A DNA stretch of 64,000 nt from Salvelinus alpinus (lineage: Eukaryota; Chordata; Actinopteri; Salmoniformes; Salmonidae): NCBI RefSeq assembly GCF_045679555.1, contig NC_092091.1:84015657-84079656 (forward strand), written 5' to 3'. A model generated the notes under the pieces. The model saw only the letters and a program-made list of their open reading frames with translations. It was not told the DNA's origin and searched no databases. Each line of letters begins with the position of its first letter. The first letter of the stretch is position 1. Positions 1-12,470 of the stretch are shown here, piece by piece. Made by a program: the position numbers and the translations under genes.

Positions 1-1845
1 TTGAGTTATAAAATGGACTGGTGTGGGTCAGGGAGGGAGTTGAGTTATGTACTAGACTGGTGTGGGTCAGGGAGGGAGTTGAGTTATGTACTAGACTGGT
101 GGGGGTCAGGGAGAGAGTTGAGTTATGTACTAGACTGGTGGGGGTCTGGGAGAGACTTGAGTTATGTACTAGACTGGTGGGGGTCGGGAGAGAATTGAGT
201 TGTGTACTAGACTGGTGGGGGTCGGGAGAGAGTGTTGAGGTTTATACTAGACAGGTGGTGCTCAGGTAGAGAGTTGAGTTATGTACTAGACTGGTGGGGG
301 TCAGGGATAGAGTTGAGTTATGTACTAGACTGGTGGGGGTCGGGAGATAATTGAGTTGTGTTCTAGACTGATGGGGTTCATAGAGAGGGTTGAGTTGTGT
401 ACTAAACAAGAGGGGCTCAGAGCGAGGGTTGATTTGTGTACTATACAGGTGGGGGTCGGGGAGAGTTGAGTTATGTACTGGACTGGTGGGGGTTGGAGAG
501 AGAGTTGAGATATGTACTAGAATGGTGGGGGTCAGGGAGAGAGTTGAGTTATGTACTATACAGGTGGGGGTCGGGGAGAGAATTTAGTTTTGTACTAGAC
601 TGGTGGGGGTTGGAGAGAGAGTTGAGTTATGTACTAGACTGGTTGGTGTCAAGGAGAGAGTTGAGTTATGTACTAGACTGGTTGTGGTCAGGGAGAGAGT
701 TGAGTTATGTGCTAGACTGGTGGGGGTTGGAGAGAGAGTTGAGATATGTACTAGAATGGTGGGGGTCAGGGAGAGAGTTGAGTTATGTACTAGACTGGTG
801 GGGGTTGGAGAGAGAGTTGAGTTATGTACTAGAATGGTGGGGGTCTGGGAGAGAGTTGAGTTATGTACTGGACTGGTGGGGGTCAGGCAGATAGTTGAGT
901 AATATACTAGACTGGTGGTGGTCAGAAAGAGAGTTGAGTTATGTACTACACTGGTGGGGGTCAGGCAGATAGTTGAGTAATATACTAGACTGGTGGTGGT
1001 CAGAAAGAGAGTTGAGTTATGTACTAGACTGGTGGGGGTCGGGGAGAGGAAGAGAGTTGAGTTATGTACTAGACTGGTGGGGGTCAGAGAGAGAGTTGAT
1101 TTTTGTGCTAGAATGGTGGGGGTCGGTGAGAGAGTTGAGTTATATACTAGACTGGTGGGGGTCAGGGAGAGAGTTGAGTTATGTACTAGACTGGTGGGGG
1201 TCAGAGAGAGAGTTGAGTTATGTACTAGACTGGTGGGGCTTGGGGAGAGGGTTGAGTTATGTACTAGACTGGTGGGGGTCAGGGAGAGAGTTGAGTTATG
1301 TACTAGACTGGTGGGGGTCAGGGAGAGATTTGAGTTATGTACTAGACTGGTGGGGGTCAGGGAGAGAGTTGAGTTATGAGCTAGACTGGTGGGGGTCAGG
1401 GAGAGATTTTAGTTATGTACTAGACTGGTGGGGGTCAGGGAGAGAGTTGAGTTATGTACAAGAACGGTGAGGTTCAGGGAGAGAGTTGAGTTATGTGCTA
1501 GACTGGTGGGGGTCAGGGAGAGAGTTGAGTTATGTACTAGACTGGTGGGGGTCAGGGAGAGAGTTGAGTTATGTACTAGACTGGTGGGGGTCGGTGAGTG
1601 AGTTGAGTTATGTTCAAGACTAATGGGGGTCAGGGAGAGAGTTGAGTTATGTACTAGACGGGTTGGCGTCGGTGAGAGAGTTGAGTAATGTTCAAGACTG
1701 ATGGGGTCGGGGAGAGAGTTACTAGGCTGGTGGGGGTCGGTGAGATAGTTAAGTTATGTACTAGACTGGTGGGGGTCAGGGAGAGAGTTGAGTTATGTAC
1801 TAGACTGGTGGGGGTCAGGGAGAGAGTTGAGTTATATACTAGACT
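1..1845. repeat. 39-bp minisatellite, array 1, A-type units
   Basis: Tandem 39-bp units with a shared 22-bp core (GTTATGTACTAGACTGGTGG plus two G) followed by a 17-bp variable half, here of the form GTCAGGGAGAGAGTTGA. The array already runs at base 1. Because 39 is divisible by 3 it gives long open frames reading LSYVLDWWGSGRE over and over; these are not taken as coding. The plus strand is G-rich. Single-base variants and short units are common. The unit order near base 1 recurs from about 4123, so part of the array was duplicated as a block. Confidence 0.95.
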
Positions 1846-3302
1846 GGTGGGGATGATTGACAGAATGTAGTTATGTACTAGACTGGTGGGGATGATGGAC
1901 AGAATGTAGTTATGTTCTAGACTGGTGGGGATGATGGACAGAATGTAGTTATGTACTAGACTGGTGGGGATGATGGACAGAATGTAGTTATGTACTAGAC
2001 TGGTGGGGATGATGGACAGAATGTAGTTATGTTCTAGACTGGTGGGGATGATGGACAGAATGTAGTTATGTACTAGACTGGTGGGGATGATGGACAGAAT
2101 GTAGTTATGTACTAGACTGGTGGGGATGATGGACGGAATGTAGTTATGTACTAGACTGGTAGGGATGATGGACAGAATGTAGTTATGTACTAGACTGGTG
2201 GGGATGATGGACAGAATGTAGTTATGTACTAGACTGGTGGGGATGATGGACAGAATGTAGTTATGTACTAGACTGGTGGGGATGATGGACAGAATGTAGT
2301 TATGTACTAGACTGGTGGGGATGATGGACAGAATGTAGTTATGTACTAGACTGGTGGGGATGATGGACAGAATGTAGTTATGTACTAGACTGGTGGGGAT
2401 GATGGACAGAATGTAGTTATGTACTAGACTGGTGGGGATGATGGACATAATGTAGTTATGTTCTAGACTGGTGGGGGTGATGGACAGAATGTAGTTATGT
2501 ACTAGACTGGTGGGGATGATGGACAGAATGTAGTTATGTACTAGACTGGTGGGGATGATGGACAGAATGTAGTTATGTACTAGACTGGTAGGGATGATGG
2601 ACAGAATGTAGTTATGTACTAGACTGGTGGGGATGATGGACAGAATGTAGTTATGTACTAGACTGGTGGGGATGATGGACAGAATGTAGTTATGTACTAG
2701 ACTGGTGGGGATGATGGACAGAATGTAGTTATGTACTAGACTGGTGGGGATGATGGACAGAATGTAGTTATGTACTAGACTGGTGGGGATGATGGACAGA
2801 ATGTAGTTATGTACTAGACTGGTGGGGATGATGGACAGAATGTAGTTATGTACTAGACTGGTAGGGATGATGGACAGAATGTAGTTATGTACTAGACTGG
2901 TGGGGATGATGGACAGAATGTAGTTATGTACTAGACTGGTGGGGATGATGGACAGAATGTAGTTATGTACTAGACTGGTAGGGATGATGGACAGAATGTA
3001 GTTATGTACTAGACTGGTGGGGATGATGGACAGAATGTAGTTATGTACTAGACTGGTGGGGATGATGGACAGAATGTAGTTATGTACTAGACTGGTGGGG
3101 ATGATGGACAGAATGTAGTTATGTACTAGACTGGTGGGGATGATGGACAGAATGTAGTTATGTACTAGACTGGTGGGGATGATGGACAGAATGTAGTTAT
3201 GTACTAGACTGGTGGGGATGATGGACAGAATGTAGTTATGTACTAGACTGGTGGGGATGATGGACAGAATGTAGTTATTTACTAGACTTGTGGGGGTCGG
3301 GG
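1846..3302. repeat. 39-bp minisatellite, array 1, B-type units (about 37 copies)
   Basis: Same 22-bp core as the A units, but the variable half is ATGATGGACAGAATGTA. About 37 nearly identical copies run to 3284, followed by one A-like unit. The homogeneity contrasts with the mixed A array to the left. A single B unit sits at the equivalent end of array 2 (about 7873-7911), so this looks like a recent local expansion of one end unit. A 264-residue minus-strand open frame here (unit SIIPTSLVHNYIL) is a by-product of the 39-bp period. Confidence 0.95.
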
Positions 3303-3700
3303 AGAGAGGACATAAGAGTGGAACATACTGCTAGGCAATATGACTTTAATCTCATTAGTTCCTTACTTCAATGATGAAAGATAAACTTCTCAGCATCTTA
3401 TCTTTGATCAGTGGTTGAACCTAGCTACCAACAGCAAACTCATCTGTTTTGAAAACCCCCACAGGAAACTGCTCACAGGGCAGCAACGTTTCACATAGCG
3501 TTTGCTATACTATCAACTCTAACTTTCTACTGCTTGAGTTCACCTTTTAGAAAGGTGTACTGGACATCTTGAATAGGGTCTGGATGCCTTATATTGAAAA
3601 CAGTACAACAAAAGGAGTCTGTATTGAAAAGATGCCCACTTCATATTTTCAACAGCTGTTGGGTTGTTCAGTCCTGTCCTGGGGGTCTGCTGTCCTGTCC
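3303..3700 (-). pseudogene. Promoter-side remnant of the leader-exon module (copy without leader)
   Basis: About 400 bp of non-minisatellite sequence between two 39-bp arrays. It matches the region upstream (minus-strand sense) of the leader exons at 13759 and 32510: both share GAAGAGAGGACTGAAGAGTGG-like sequence, then TATGACTT..CTCATTA and the stretch with TTCTACTGCTTGAG. The leader exon itself is missing; the minisatellite starts where the 5' untranslated region would meet it. The far side carries a segment reading GTCTGTATTGAAAAGATGCC that also occurs at 8240, 14150 and 9455. Confidence 0.6.
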
Positions 3701-6700
3701 AGTTATGTACTAGACTGGTGGTGTCAGATTAAGAGTTCAGTTAAGTACTAGACTGGATGGGGTTAGGGAGAGAGATGAGTTATATACTGGTCTGGTGGGG
3801 GTCAGGGAGAGTTGAGTTATGTACTAGACAGGCAGGGCCCGGGGAGAGAGTTGAGTTATGTACTAGACTGGTGGGGGTAAGGGAGAGATTTGAGTGATTG
3901 ACGACTGGTGGTGGTCAGGGAGAGAGTTGAGTTATGTACTAGACTGGTGGGGGTTGGGGAGAGTTGAGTTATGTACTAGACTGGTGGGGGTCGGGGAGAG
4001 AGTTGAGTTGAGTTATGTACTAGACTGGTGGGGGTCAGGCAGAGAGTTGAGTTATGTACTAGACTGGTGGGGGTCAGGGAGAGAGTTGAGTTATATACTA
4101 GACTGGTGGGGGTCGGGGAGAGAGTTGAGTTATAAAATGGACTGGTGTGGGTCAGGGAGGGAGTTGAGTTATGTACTAGACTGGTGTGGGTCAGGGAGGG
4201 AGTTGAGTTATGTACTAGACTGGTGGGGGTCAGGGAGAGAGTTGAGTTATGTACTAGACTGGTGGGGGTCTGGGAGAGACTTGAGTTATGTACTAGACTG
4301 GTGGGGGTCGGGAGAGAATTGAGTTGTGTACTAGACTGGTGGGGGTCGGGAGAGAGTGTTGAGGTTTATACTAGACAGGTGGTGCTCAGGTAGAGAGTTG
4401 AGTTATGTACTAGACTGGTGGGGGTCAGGGAGAGAGTTGAGTTATGTACTAGACTGGTGGGGGTCGGGAGATAATTGAGTTGTGTTCTAGACTGATGGGG
4501 TTCATAGAGAGGGTTGAGTTGTGTACTAAACAAGAGGGGCTCAGAGCGAGGGTTGATTTGTGTACTATACAGGTGGGGGTCGGGGAGAGTTGAGTTATGT
4601 ACTGGACTGGTGGGGGTTGGAGAGAGAGTTGAGTTATGTACTATACAAGTGGGGGTCAGGGAGAGAGTTGAGTATGTACTATACAGGTGGGGGTCGGGGA
4701 GAGAATTTAGTTTTGTACTAGACTGGTGGGGGTTGGAGAGAGAGTTGAGTTATGTACTAGACTGGTTGGTGTCAAGGAGAGAGTTGAGTTATGTGCTAGA
4801 CTGGTGGGGGTTGGAGAGAGAGTTGAGATATGTACTAGAATGGTGGGGGTCAGGGAGAGAGTTGAGTTATGTACTAGACTGGTGGGGGTTGGAGAGAGAG
4901 TTGAGTTATGTACTAGAATGGTGGGGGTCTGGGAGAGAGTTGAGTTATGTACTAGACTGTTGTGGGTCAGGGAGAGAGTTGAGTTATGTACTAGACTGGT
5001 GGGGGTTGGAGAGAGAGTTGAGTTATGTACTAGAATGGTGGGGGTCAGGGAGAGAGTTGAGTTATGTACTAGACTGATGGGGGTCAGGGAGAGAGTTGAG
5101 TTATGTACTAGACTGATGGGGGTCAGGGAGAGAGTTGAGTTATGTACTAGACTGGTGGGGGTCAGTGAGAGAGTTGAGTTATGTACTAGACTGGTGGGGG
5201 TCAGGGAGAGAGTTGAGTTATGTACTAGACTGGTGGGGGTCGGGGAGAGAGTTGAGTTATGTACTAGACTGGTGGGGGTCGGGGAGAGAGTTGAGTTATG
5301 TACTAGACTGATGGGGGTCAGGGAGAGAGTTGAGGTATGTACTAGACTGGGGTGAATCTGGAGGATAATTTAGTTATTGACTAGACTGGTGGGGGTCAGG
5401 GAGAAAGTTGAGCTACTGACTTGACTGGTGGGGGTCTGGGAGAGAATTGAGTTGTGTACTAGACTGGTGGTGGTCGGGAGACAATTGAGTTGTGTACTAG
5501 ACTGGTGGGGGTCAGGGAGAGAGTTGAGTTATGTACTAGACTGGTGGGGGTCAGGTAGAGAGTTGAGTAATGTACTAGACTGGTGGGGGTCAGGGCGAAA
5601 GTTGAGTTATATACTAGACTGGTGGGGGTCAGGGAGAGAGTTGAGTTATATATTAGACTGGTGGGGGTCGGGGAGAGAGTTGAGTTATAAAATGGACTGG
5701 TGTGGGTCAGGGAGAGAGTTGAGTTATGTACTAGACTGGTGGGGGTCAGGGAGAGAGTTGAGTTATGTGCTAGACTGGTGGGGGTCAGGGAGAGAGTTGA
5801 GTTATGTACTAGACTGGTGGGGGTCAGGTAGAGAGAGTTGAGTTATGTACTAGACTGGTGGGGGTCAGGTAGAGAGTTGAGTTATGTACTAGACTGGTGG
5901 GGGTCTGGGAGAGACTTGAGTTATGTACTAGACTGGTGGGGGTCGGGAGAGAATTGAGTTATGTACTAGACTGGTGGGGGTCGGGAGAGAATTGAGTTGT
6001 GTACTAGACTGGTGGGGGTCGGGAGAGAGTGTTGAGGTTTATACTAGACAGGTGGTGCTCAGGTAGAGAGTTGAGTTATTTACTAGACTGGTGGGGGTCG
6101 GGAGATAATTGAGTTGTGTTCTAGACTGATGGGGTTCATAGAGAGGGTTGATTTGTGTACTATACAGGTGGGGGTCGGGGAGAGTTGAGTTATGTACTGG
6201 ACTGGTGGGGGTTGGAGAGAGAGTTGAGTTATGTACTATACAAGTGGGGGTCAGGGAGAGAGTTGAGTATGTACTATACAGGTGGGGGTCGGGGAGAGAA
6301 TTTAGTTTTGTACTAGACTGGTGGGGGTTGGAGAGAGAGTTGAGTTATGTACTAGACTGGTTGGTGTCAAGGAGAGAGTTGAGTTATGTACTAGACTGGT
6401 TGTGGTCAGGGAGAGAGTTGAGTTATGTGCTAGACTTGTGGGGGTTGGAGAGAGAGTTGAGTTATGTACTAGAATGGTGGGGGTCAGGGAGAGAGTTGAG
6501 TTATGTACTAGACTGATGGTGGTCAGGGACAGAGTTGAGTTATGTACTAGACTGGTGGGGGTCAGTGAGAGAGTTGAGTTATGTACTAGACTGGTGGGGG
6601 TCAGGGAGAGAGTTGAGTTATGTACTAGACTGGTGGGGGTCAGGCAGAGAGTTGAGTTATGTACTAGAATGATGGGGGTCAGGGAGAGAGTTGAGTTATG

Positions 6701-7925
6701 TACTAGACTGATGGGGGTCAGGGAGAGTTGAGGTATGTACTAGACAGGCAGAGCACGGGGAGAGAGATGAGTAATATGCTAGAAAAGTGGGGGTCGGAGA
6801 GAGTTGAGTTATGTACTAGACTGGTGGGGGTCTGGGAGAGAGTTGAGGTATGTACTAGACTGGTGGGGGTCGGGAGAGAGTTGAGTTATATACTAGACTG
6901 ATTTGGGTCAGGGAGAAAGTTGAGCTACTGACTTGCCTGGTGGGGGTCTGGGAGAGAATTGAGTTGTGTACTAGACTGGTGGGGGACGGGAGAGAATTGA
7001 GTTGTGTACTAGACTGGTGGGGGTCAGGGAGAGAGTTGAGTTATGTACTAGACTGGTGGGGGTCTGGGAGAGAGCTGAGTTATGTACTAGACTGGTGGGG
7101 GTCAAGGAGAGAGTTGAGTTATGTACTAGACTGGTGGGGGTCTGGGAGAGAGCTGAGTTATGTACTAGACTGGTGGGGGTCAGGGAGAGAGTTGAGTTAT
7201 GTACTAGACTGGTGGGGGTCTGGGAGAGAGCTGAGTTATGTACTAGACTGGTGGGGGTCAGGGAGAGAGTTGAGTTATGTACTAGACTGGTGGGGGTCAG
7301 GGAGAGAGTTGAGTTATGTACTAGACTGGTGGGGATCTGGGAGAGAGTTGAGTTATGTACTAGACTGGTGGGGGTCAGGGATAGAGTTGAGTTAGATACA
7401 AGACTTTTGTGTGTCAGGGAGAGAGTTGAGTTATGTACTAGACTGGTGGGGGTCAGGGAGAGAGTTGAGTTATGTACTAGACTGGTGGGGGTCAGGGAGA
7501 GAGTTGAGTTATGTACTAGACTGGTAGGGTTCAGGGAGAGAGTTGAGTTATGTACTAGACTGTTGGGGTTCAGGGAGAGAGTTGAGTTATATACTAGACT
7601 GGTGGGGGTCAGGGAGAGAGATGAGTAATATGCTAGAATGGTGGGGGTCAGGGAGAGAGTTGAGTTATGTGCTAGACTGGTGGGGGTTGGGGAGAGAGTT
7701 GAGTTATATACTAGACTGGTGGGGGTCAGGGAGAGAGTTTAGTTATGTACTAGACTGGTGGGGGTCGGGGAGAGAGTTGAGTTATGTACTAGACTGGTGG
7801 GGGTCTGTGAGAGTTGAGTTATGCACTAGACTGGTGGGGGTCTGGGAGACAGTTGAGTTATGTACTAGACTGGTGGGGATGATGGACAGAATGTATTTAT
7901 GTACTAGACTGGTGGGGGTCGGGGA
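3701..7925. repeat. 39-bp minisatellite, array 2
   Basis: About 108 units of the A type with many variants and one B unit near the right end (about 7873). The left part (from about 4123) repeats the unit order seen from base 1, including the rare ATAAAATGGACTGG unit, with some units added or dropped; further copies of that marker unit are at 5690 and 15935. No gene is seen in it. Confidence 0.95.
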
Positions 7926-8345
7926 GAGAGGACATAAGAGTGGAACATACTGCTAGGCAATATGACTTTAATCTCATTAGTTCCTTACTTCAATGATGAA
8001 AGATAAACTTCTCAGCATCTTATCTTTGATCAGTGGTTGAACCTAGCTACCAACAGCAAACTCATCTGTTTTGAAAACCCCCACAGGAAACTGCTCACAG
8101 GGCAGCAACGTTTCACATAGCGTCTGCTATACTATCAACTCTAACTTTCTACTGCTTGAGTTCACCTTTTAGAAAGGTGTACTGGACATCTTGAATAGGG
8201 TCTGGATGCCTTATATTGAAAACAGTACCACACACAGAGTCTGTATTGAAAAGATGCCCACATCATGTTTTCAATAGCTGCTGGGTTGTTCAGTCCAGTC
8301 CTGGGGGTCTGCTGTCCTGTGGGTTGTCACTCTGGCCTTAACCTA
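7926..8345 (-). pseudogene. Promoter-side remnant of the leader-exon module (second copy without leader)
   Basis: Nearly identical to 3303-3700 with the same minisatellite junction (GGGGAGAGAGGACATAAGAG), so the junction was made once and then duplicated. It extends a little further (CTGTGGGTTGTCACTCTGGCC) before running into a CT-rich array. The leader exon is absent. Confidence 0.6.
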
Positions 8346-9082
8346 ATAAGTAAGAACTATCTCTCTCCTATCTCTCTCTCTCTCCCTCCTCCCCTGTCTC
8401 CTCCTCAGTCTGTCAGTGAGTAAGAACTATCTCTCTCTTCGATCTCTCTCTCCCTCCTCCCCTGTCTCCTCCTCAGTCTGTCAGTGAGTAAGAACTATCT
8501 CTCTCTCCTATCTCTCTCTCTCTCCCTCCTCCCGTCTCCTACTCAGTCTGTCAGTGAGTAAGAACTATCTCTCTCTTCGATCTCTCTCTCTCCCTCCTCC
8601 CCTGTCTCCTCCTCAGTCTGTCAGTGAGTAAGAACTATCTCTCTCTCCTATCTCTCTCTCTCTCCCTCCTCCCTTGTCTCCTCCTCAGTCTGTCAGTGAG
8701 TAAGAACTATCTCTCTCTCCTATCTCTCTCTCTCTCCCTCCTCCCCTGTCTCCTTCTACCAACCCAGTCTGTTAGTAATAACTATCTCTCTCTCCTATCT
8801 CTCTCTCTCCCTCCTCCCCTGTCTCCTCCTCAGTCTGTCAGTGAGTAAGAACTATCTCTCTCTCCTATCTCTCTCTCTCTCCCTCCTCCCCTGTCTCCTC
8901 CTCAGGCTGTCAGTGAGTAAGAACTATCTCTCTCTCATATCTCTCTCTTTCTTTCCCTCCTCCCCTGTCTCCTCCTCAGTCTGTCAGTGAGTAAGAACTA
9001 TCTCTCTCTCCTATCTCTCTCTCTCCCTCCTCCCCTGTCTCCTCCTCAGTCTGTCAGTTAGTAAGAACTATCTCTCTCTCCC
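8346..9082. repeat. About 72-bp polypyrimidine minisatellite
   Basis: About ten units of variable length, each AGTAAGAACTATCTCTCTCT, then CT runs, CCTCCTCCCCTGTCTCCTCC, then TCAGTCTGTCAGTG. The same array recurs at 22960-23617 and 27375-27913. In all three places it lies directly or closely left of a Tc1 relic, so it belongs to the duplicated block. No gene. Confidence 0.9.
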
Positions 9083-9330
9083 AGCCTTGTGGTTGATTAA
9101 AGACCCCCCCCCCCTCCACAAAAGGGGACATATTTGCGTATGTTGTGGTCTTGTGAATTCTGGCTGAATTCTGGTAAAGAGGATGCTCTTTAATCTCAGC
9201 ATGTCTACAGATTCTCTTTTTTCTCTGTATTTGTTGGCTTGGAAATGTTGATACCGGAGACTGTTATCAGAAGAAACTGTGTAACCAAGCATTTATAGAG
9301 GCTGAGAAATGCATTATAGTTAATTGGAAG
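9083..9330. other. Spacer without a recognised gene
   Basis: A 250-bp stretch with a run of ten C, then mixed sequence. A minus-strand open frame of 74 codons exists, but it has no motif I recognise and starts in low-complexity sequence. The other copies of the block lack this stretch. Confidence 0.3.
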
Positions 9331-9745
9331 GTTGGTTATCCTCCAACAATGTCACAATGGACGGCAGAAATGTCTCGTTGTGTATCACTAGATTTGATTT
9401 ACTGGTCAACGTTCATGAGGTCAGGATGCCTTATATGGAAAACTGTAGGACAAAAGGAGTCTGTATAAAAAACATGACCACTTCATGTTTTCAACAGCTG
9501 TTGGGTTGTTCAGTCCTGGTGGTCTGCTGTCCTGTGGGTTGTCACTCTGGCCTTGACCTAACACACCTGAAACCAACAATGAATGTTTCACTAAGACCCT
9601 AAAGCTGAGTGGGATGTGTTGGGTTGTTCAGTCCTGGGGGTCTGCTGTCCTGTGGGCTGTCACTCTGGCCTTGACCTAATATGCCTGAAAACAATAATGA
9701 ATGTTTCACTAAGACCCTAAAGCTGAGTGGGATGTGTTGGGTTGG
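9331..9745. repeat. Distal leader-module fragment with a 118-bp tandem duplication
   Basis: Carries the GATGCCTTATAT..GTCTGTAT segment shared with 3580, 8200 and 14120. The last part (GGGTTGTTCAGTCCTGG to GATGTGTT) is present twice in tandem, at about 9503 and 9621, with a few differences. Open frames here appear only because the same segment is repeated. Confidence 0.7.
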
Positions 9746-9754
9746 GGCTCTGCA

Positions 9755-10299
9755 GCATAATGCCAACTGTAAAGTTTGGTGGAGGAGGAATAATGGTCTG
9801 GGGTTGTTTTTAATGGATCGTGTTAGGCCCCTTAGTTTCATTGATGGGAAATCGAATCGCTACAGCAGACAATGACATTCTAGACTATTCTGTGCTTCCA
9901 ACTTTGTGGCAACAGTTTGGGGAAGGCCCTTTCCTGTTTCAGCATGACAATGCCCCTGTACACAAAGCGAGGTCCATACAGAAATAGTTTGTTGAGATCG
10001 ATGTGGAAGAACTTTACTGGCCTGCACAGAGCCCTGACCTAAACCCTATTGAATACCTTTAGGGATGAATTGAAACGCCGACTGTGAGCCAGGCCTAATC
10101 GCCCAACCTCACTAATGCTGTTGTGGCTGAATGGAAGCAAGTCCCTGCAGCAATGTTCCAACATCTAGTGGAAAGCCTTCCCAGAAGACTGGAGGCTGTT
10201 ATAGCAGCAAAGGGGCACCAACTCCATATTAATACCCATGATTTTGGAATGAGATGTTAGATGAGCAGGTGTCCACATACTTTTGGTCATGTAGTGTAC
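9755..10299 (+). pseudogene. Tc1/mariner transposase relic, block copy 1
   Basis: Remnant of the C-terminal half of a Tc1-like DDE transposase. Readable pieces are [37 protein letters not shown] (with the second catalytic D) and PAQSPDLNPIEYL (with the final E). The right end reads TTTTGGTCATGTAGTGTA, the family's terminal repeat. The 5' half is gone. Stops interrupt it after GCF (TAA), after SIQK (TAG) and after EYL (TAG). The same three stops occur at 23618-24355 and 27914-28543, so these are copies of one dead element spread by block duplication. Confidence 0.85.
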
Positions 10300-10645
10300 A
10301 TTCTCCTTCCATGCAAATGTGTAACTCTCTTTGCAGATGAGATTAAATCTAATTACATTTTTTAAAATCATTTTTTAAATCATTAATTTCAGAGGTCAGG
10401 GTCAAGCTGAGCCGGACCAAGAGTGGAAAAGGTTACTGGTTATGATGACATCACTGGTGAGAAGTCAGTAATGACAAGATATTCAGTTGACTGCATGTTA
10501 GTCTGTCAGCCCTATCTCTGTTGACATCTCACTTTCTCTCCTCCTTCTAGCTCTCCCTATCTCTGTTGACATCTCTCTTTCTCTCCACGCCTTCTCTCTC
10601 TCTCTCCTTCCTCTCTCTCTCCTTCCTCTCTCTCTCTTCCTGACA
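10300..10645. other. Block spacer with a recurring GATGACATCACTGGTGAG module
   Basis: Non-coding sequence following the Tc1 end, shared with 24356-24655 and 28544-28890. It contains a module (GGTTACTGGTTATGATGACA then TCACTGGTGAGAAGTCAGT) that is also found at 22885, 27305, 33040 and 57140, followed by CT-rich sequence. No open frame of note. Confidence 0.5.
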
Positions 10646-11215
10646 GATAGCATCAGACCTGTTGACTTGGGTAACAGACCTCTATCATCTACACCCCCCC
10701 TTCTCCTACTGTAACATCAGACCTCTATCATCTACACCCCCCTTCTCCTACTGTAACATCAGACCTCTAGCATCTACACCTCCCCTTCTCCTACTGTAAC
10801 ATCAGCCCTCTAGCATCTACACCCCCCCTTCTCCTACTGTAACATCAGACCTCTATCATCTACACCCCCCTTCTCCTACTGTAACATCAGACCTCTAGCA
10901 TCTACACCCCCCCTTCTCCTACTGTAACATCAGACCTCTAGCATCTACACCCCCCCTTCTCCTACTCTAACATCAGACCTGTTGACTTGGGTAACAGACC
11001 TCTAGCATCTACACCCCCCTTCTCCTACTGTAACATCAGACCTGTTGACTTGGGTAACAGACCTCTAGCATCTACACCCCCCTTCTCCTACTGTAACATC
11101 AGACCTCTAGCATCTACACCCCCCCTTCCCCTACTGTAACATCAGACCTGTTGACTTGGGTAACAGACCTCTAGCATCTACACCCCCCTTCTCCTACTCT
11201 AACATCAGACCTATA
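10646..11215. repeat. About 42-bp repeat (CATCAGACCTCTAGCATC unit)
   Basis: Roughly a dozen units with C-runs of varying length (TCTACACCCCCCTTCTCCTA), some with an extra GTTGACTTGGGTAACAGACC insert. The unit is an expansion of the about 85-bp motif that flanks leader modules elsewhere (24655, 28893 and, inverted, 22761, 27161, 32901). Confidence 0.85.
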
Positions 11216-11577
11216 TAATATATAATATGTCAAGTATCAGTTGTTCCATAAAACACTACTTGTTATTGGGTTATAGAATAGTGTTTATGGTCACATTACT
11301 TTCTCCATGTGGGATAATAAAGTTGACTAATATTGAACTGTTATAGTCACTGTAGATTTATACTCTACCTACCTGGTGGACTGACGCTTTGAGCCTGGAG
11401 ATCTGAGGAGACAGAGAGAGACAGAGGAGAAAGAGAGAGAGAGACAGAGAGATAGAGAGAAAGGGAGGAGTCAGAGGAAGAGAGAGGCAGAGATTAAATC
11501 AACATAACATGACCTTTCATGATGTGATGGGGAAGACAGGCTTATCGTTGGTATGGTGCAACAACACCCATGTGTAA
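11216..11577. other. Block spacer, purine-rich right half
   Basis: Sequence shared with 24734-25090 and 29031-29240 (CAAGTATCAG, TACTTGTTATTGGG, GGTGGACTGACGCTTTGAGC), ending in a GA-rich tract at about 11405-11495. In block copy 3 that tract has grown into the 36-bp array at 29226-29832. No gene seen. Confidence 0.5.
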
Positions 11578-12470
11578 ACACATTCCCCATCTCTCCTCCA
11601 CCCTCCTCTCTCCTCCACCCTCCTCTCTCCTCCACCCTCCTCTCTCCTCCACCCTCCTCTCTCCTCCTCCCCTCTTCTCTCCTCTACCCTCCTCTCTCCT
11701 CCACCCTCCTCTCTCCCCTCCCCTCCTCTCTCCTCCACCCTCCTCTCTCCTCCACCCTCCTCTCTCCCCTACCCCCATCTCTCCTCCACCCTCCTCTCTC
11801 CCCTACCCTTCTCTCTCCTCCACCCTCCTCTCTCCCCTACCCTTCTCTCTCCTCCACCCTCCTCTCTCCCCTACCCTTCTCTCTCCTCCACCCTCCTCTC
11901 TCCCCTACCCTTCTCTCTCCTCCACCCTCCTCTCTCCCCTACCCTTCTCTCTCCTCCGCCCTCCTCTCTCCCCTACCCTCCTCTCTCCTCCACCCTCCTC
12001 TCTCCTCTACCCTCTTCTCTCCTCCACCCTCCTCTCTCCCCTACCCTCTTCTCTCCTCCACCCTCCTCTCTCCTCCAACCTCCTCTCTCCTCCACCCTCC
12101 TCTCTCCTCTACCCTCTTCTCTCCTCCACCCTCCTCTCTCCCCTACCCTTCTCTCCTCCGCAAATCTCTCTATCCCCTCCCCTCCCCCCTCCCATCCTCT
12201 CTCCTCTACCCTCCTCTCTCCTCCACCCTCCTCTCTCCCCTCCCCTTCTCTCTCCTCCACCCTCCTCTCTCCCCTACCCTTCTCTCCTCCGCAAATCTCT
12301 CTATCCCCTCCCCTCCCATCCTCTCTACTCTACCCTTTTCTCCTACCCTCCACTCTCCCCTTCCCTCCTCTCTCCTCTACCGTTCTCTCGTATCTACCCT
12401 CCTCTCTCCTCTACCCTTCCCTCTCTCCTACCCTGCTCTCCCCAACCCTCTTTTCTCCTTCTCAAAGCTC
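11578..12470. repeat. 17-bp polypyrimidine array
   Basis: Units of about 17 bp (CTCCTCTCTCCTCCACC and variants) with almost no purines on the plus strand. All three plus frames stay open for hundreds of codons (S, P and L only), which reflects composition and not coding. The related arrays at 25091 and 29998 occupy the same place in the other blocks. Confidence 0.9.

Noticed and set aside
1-3302. Telomere-like or G-quadruplex array
   Set aside because: Units have only one G5 and one G3 run each, separated by about 25 bp from the next unit, so the spacing does not fit compact quadruplex loops, and the unit is unlike TTAGGG.
1-7956. Long open frames reading LSYVLDWWGSGRE or ELCTRLVGVRERV repeats, and the 264-codon minus-strand SIIPTSLVHNYIL frame
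   Set aside because: They exist because the minisatellite unit is 39 bp and free of stops in several frames; both strands and more than one frame are open together, and no start context, signal or ending is conserved.
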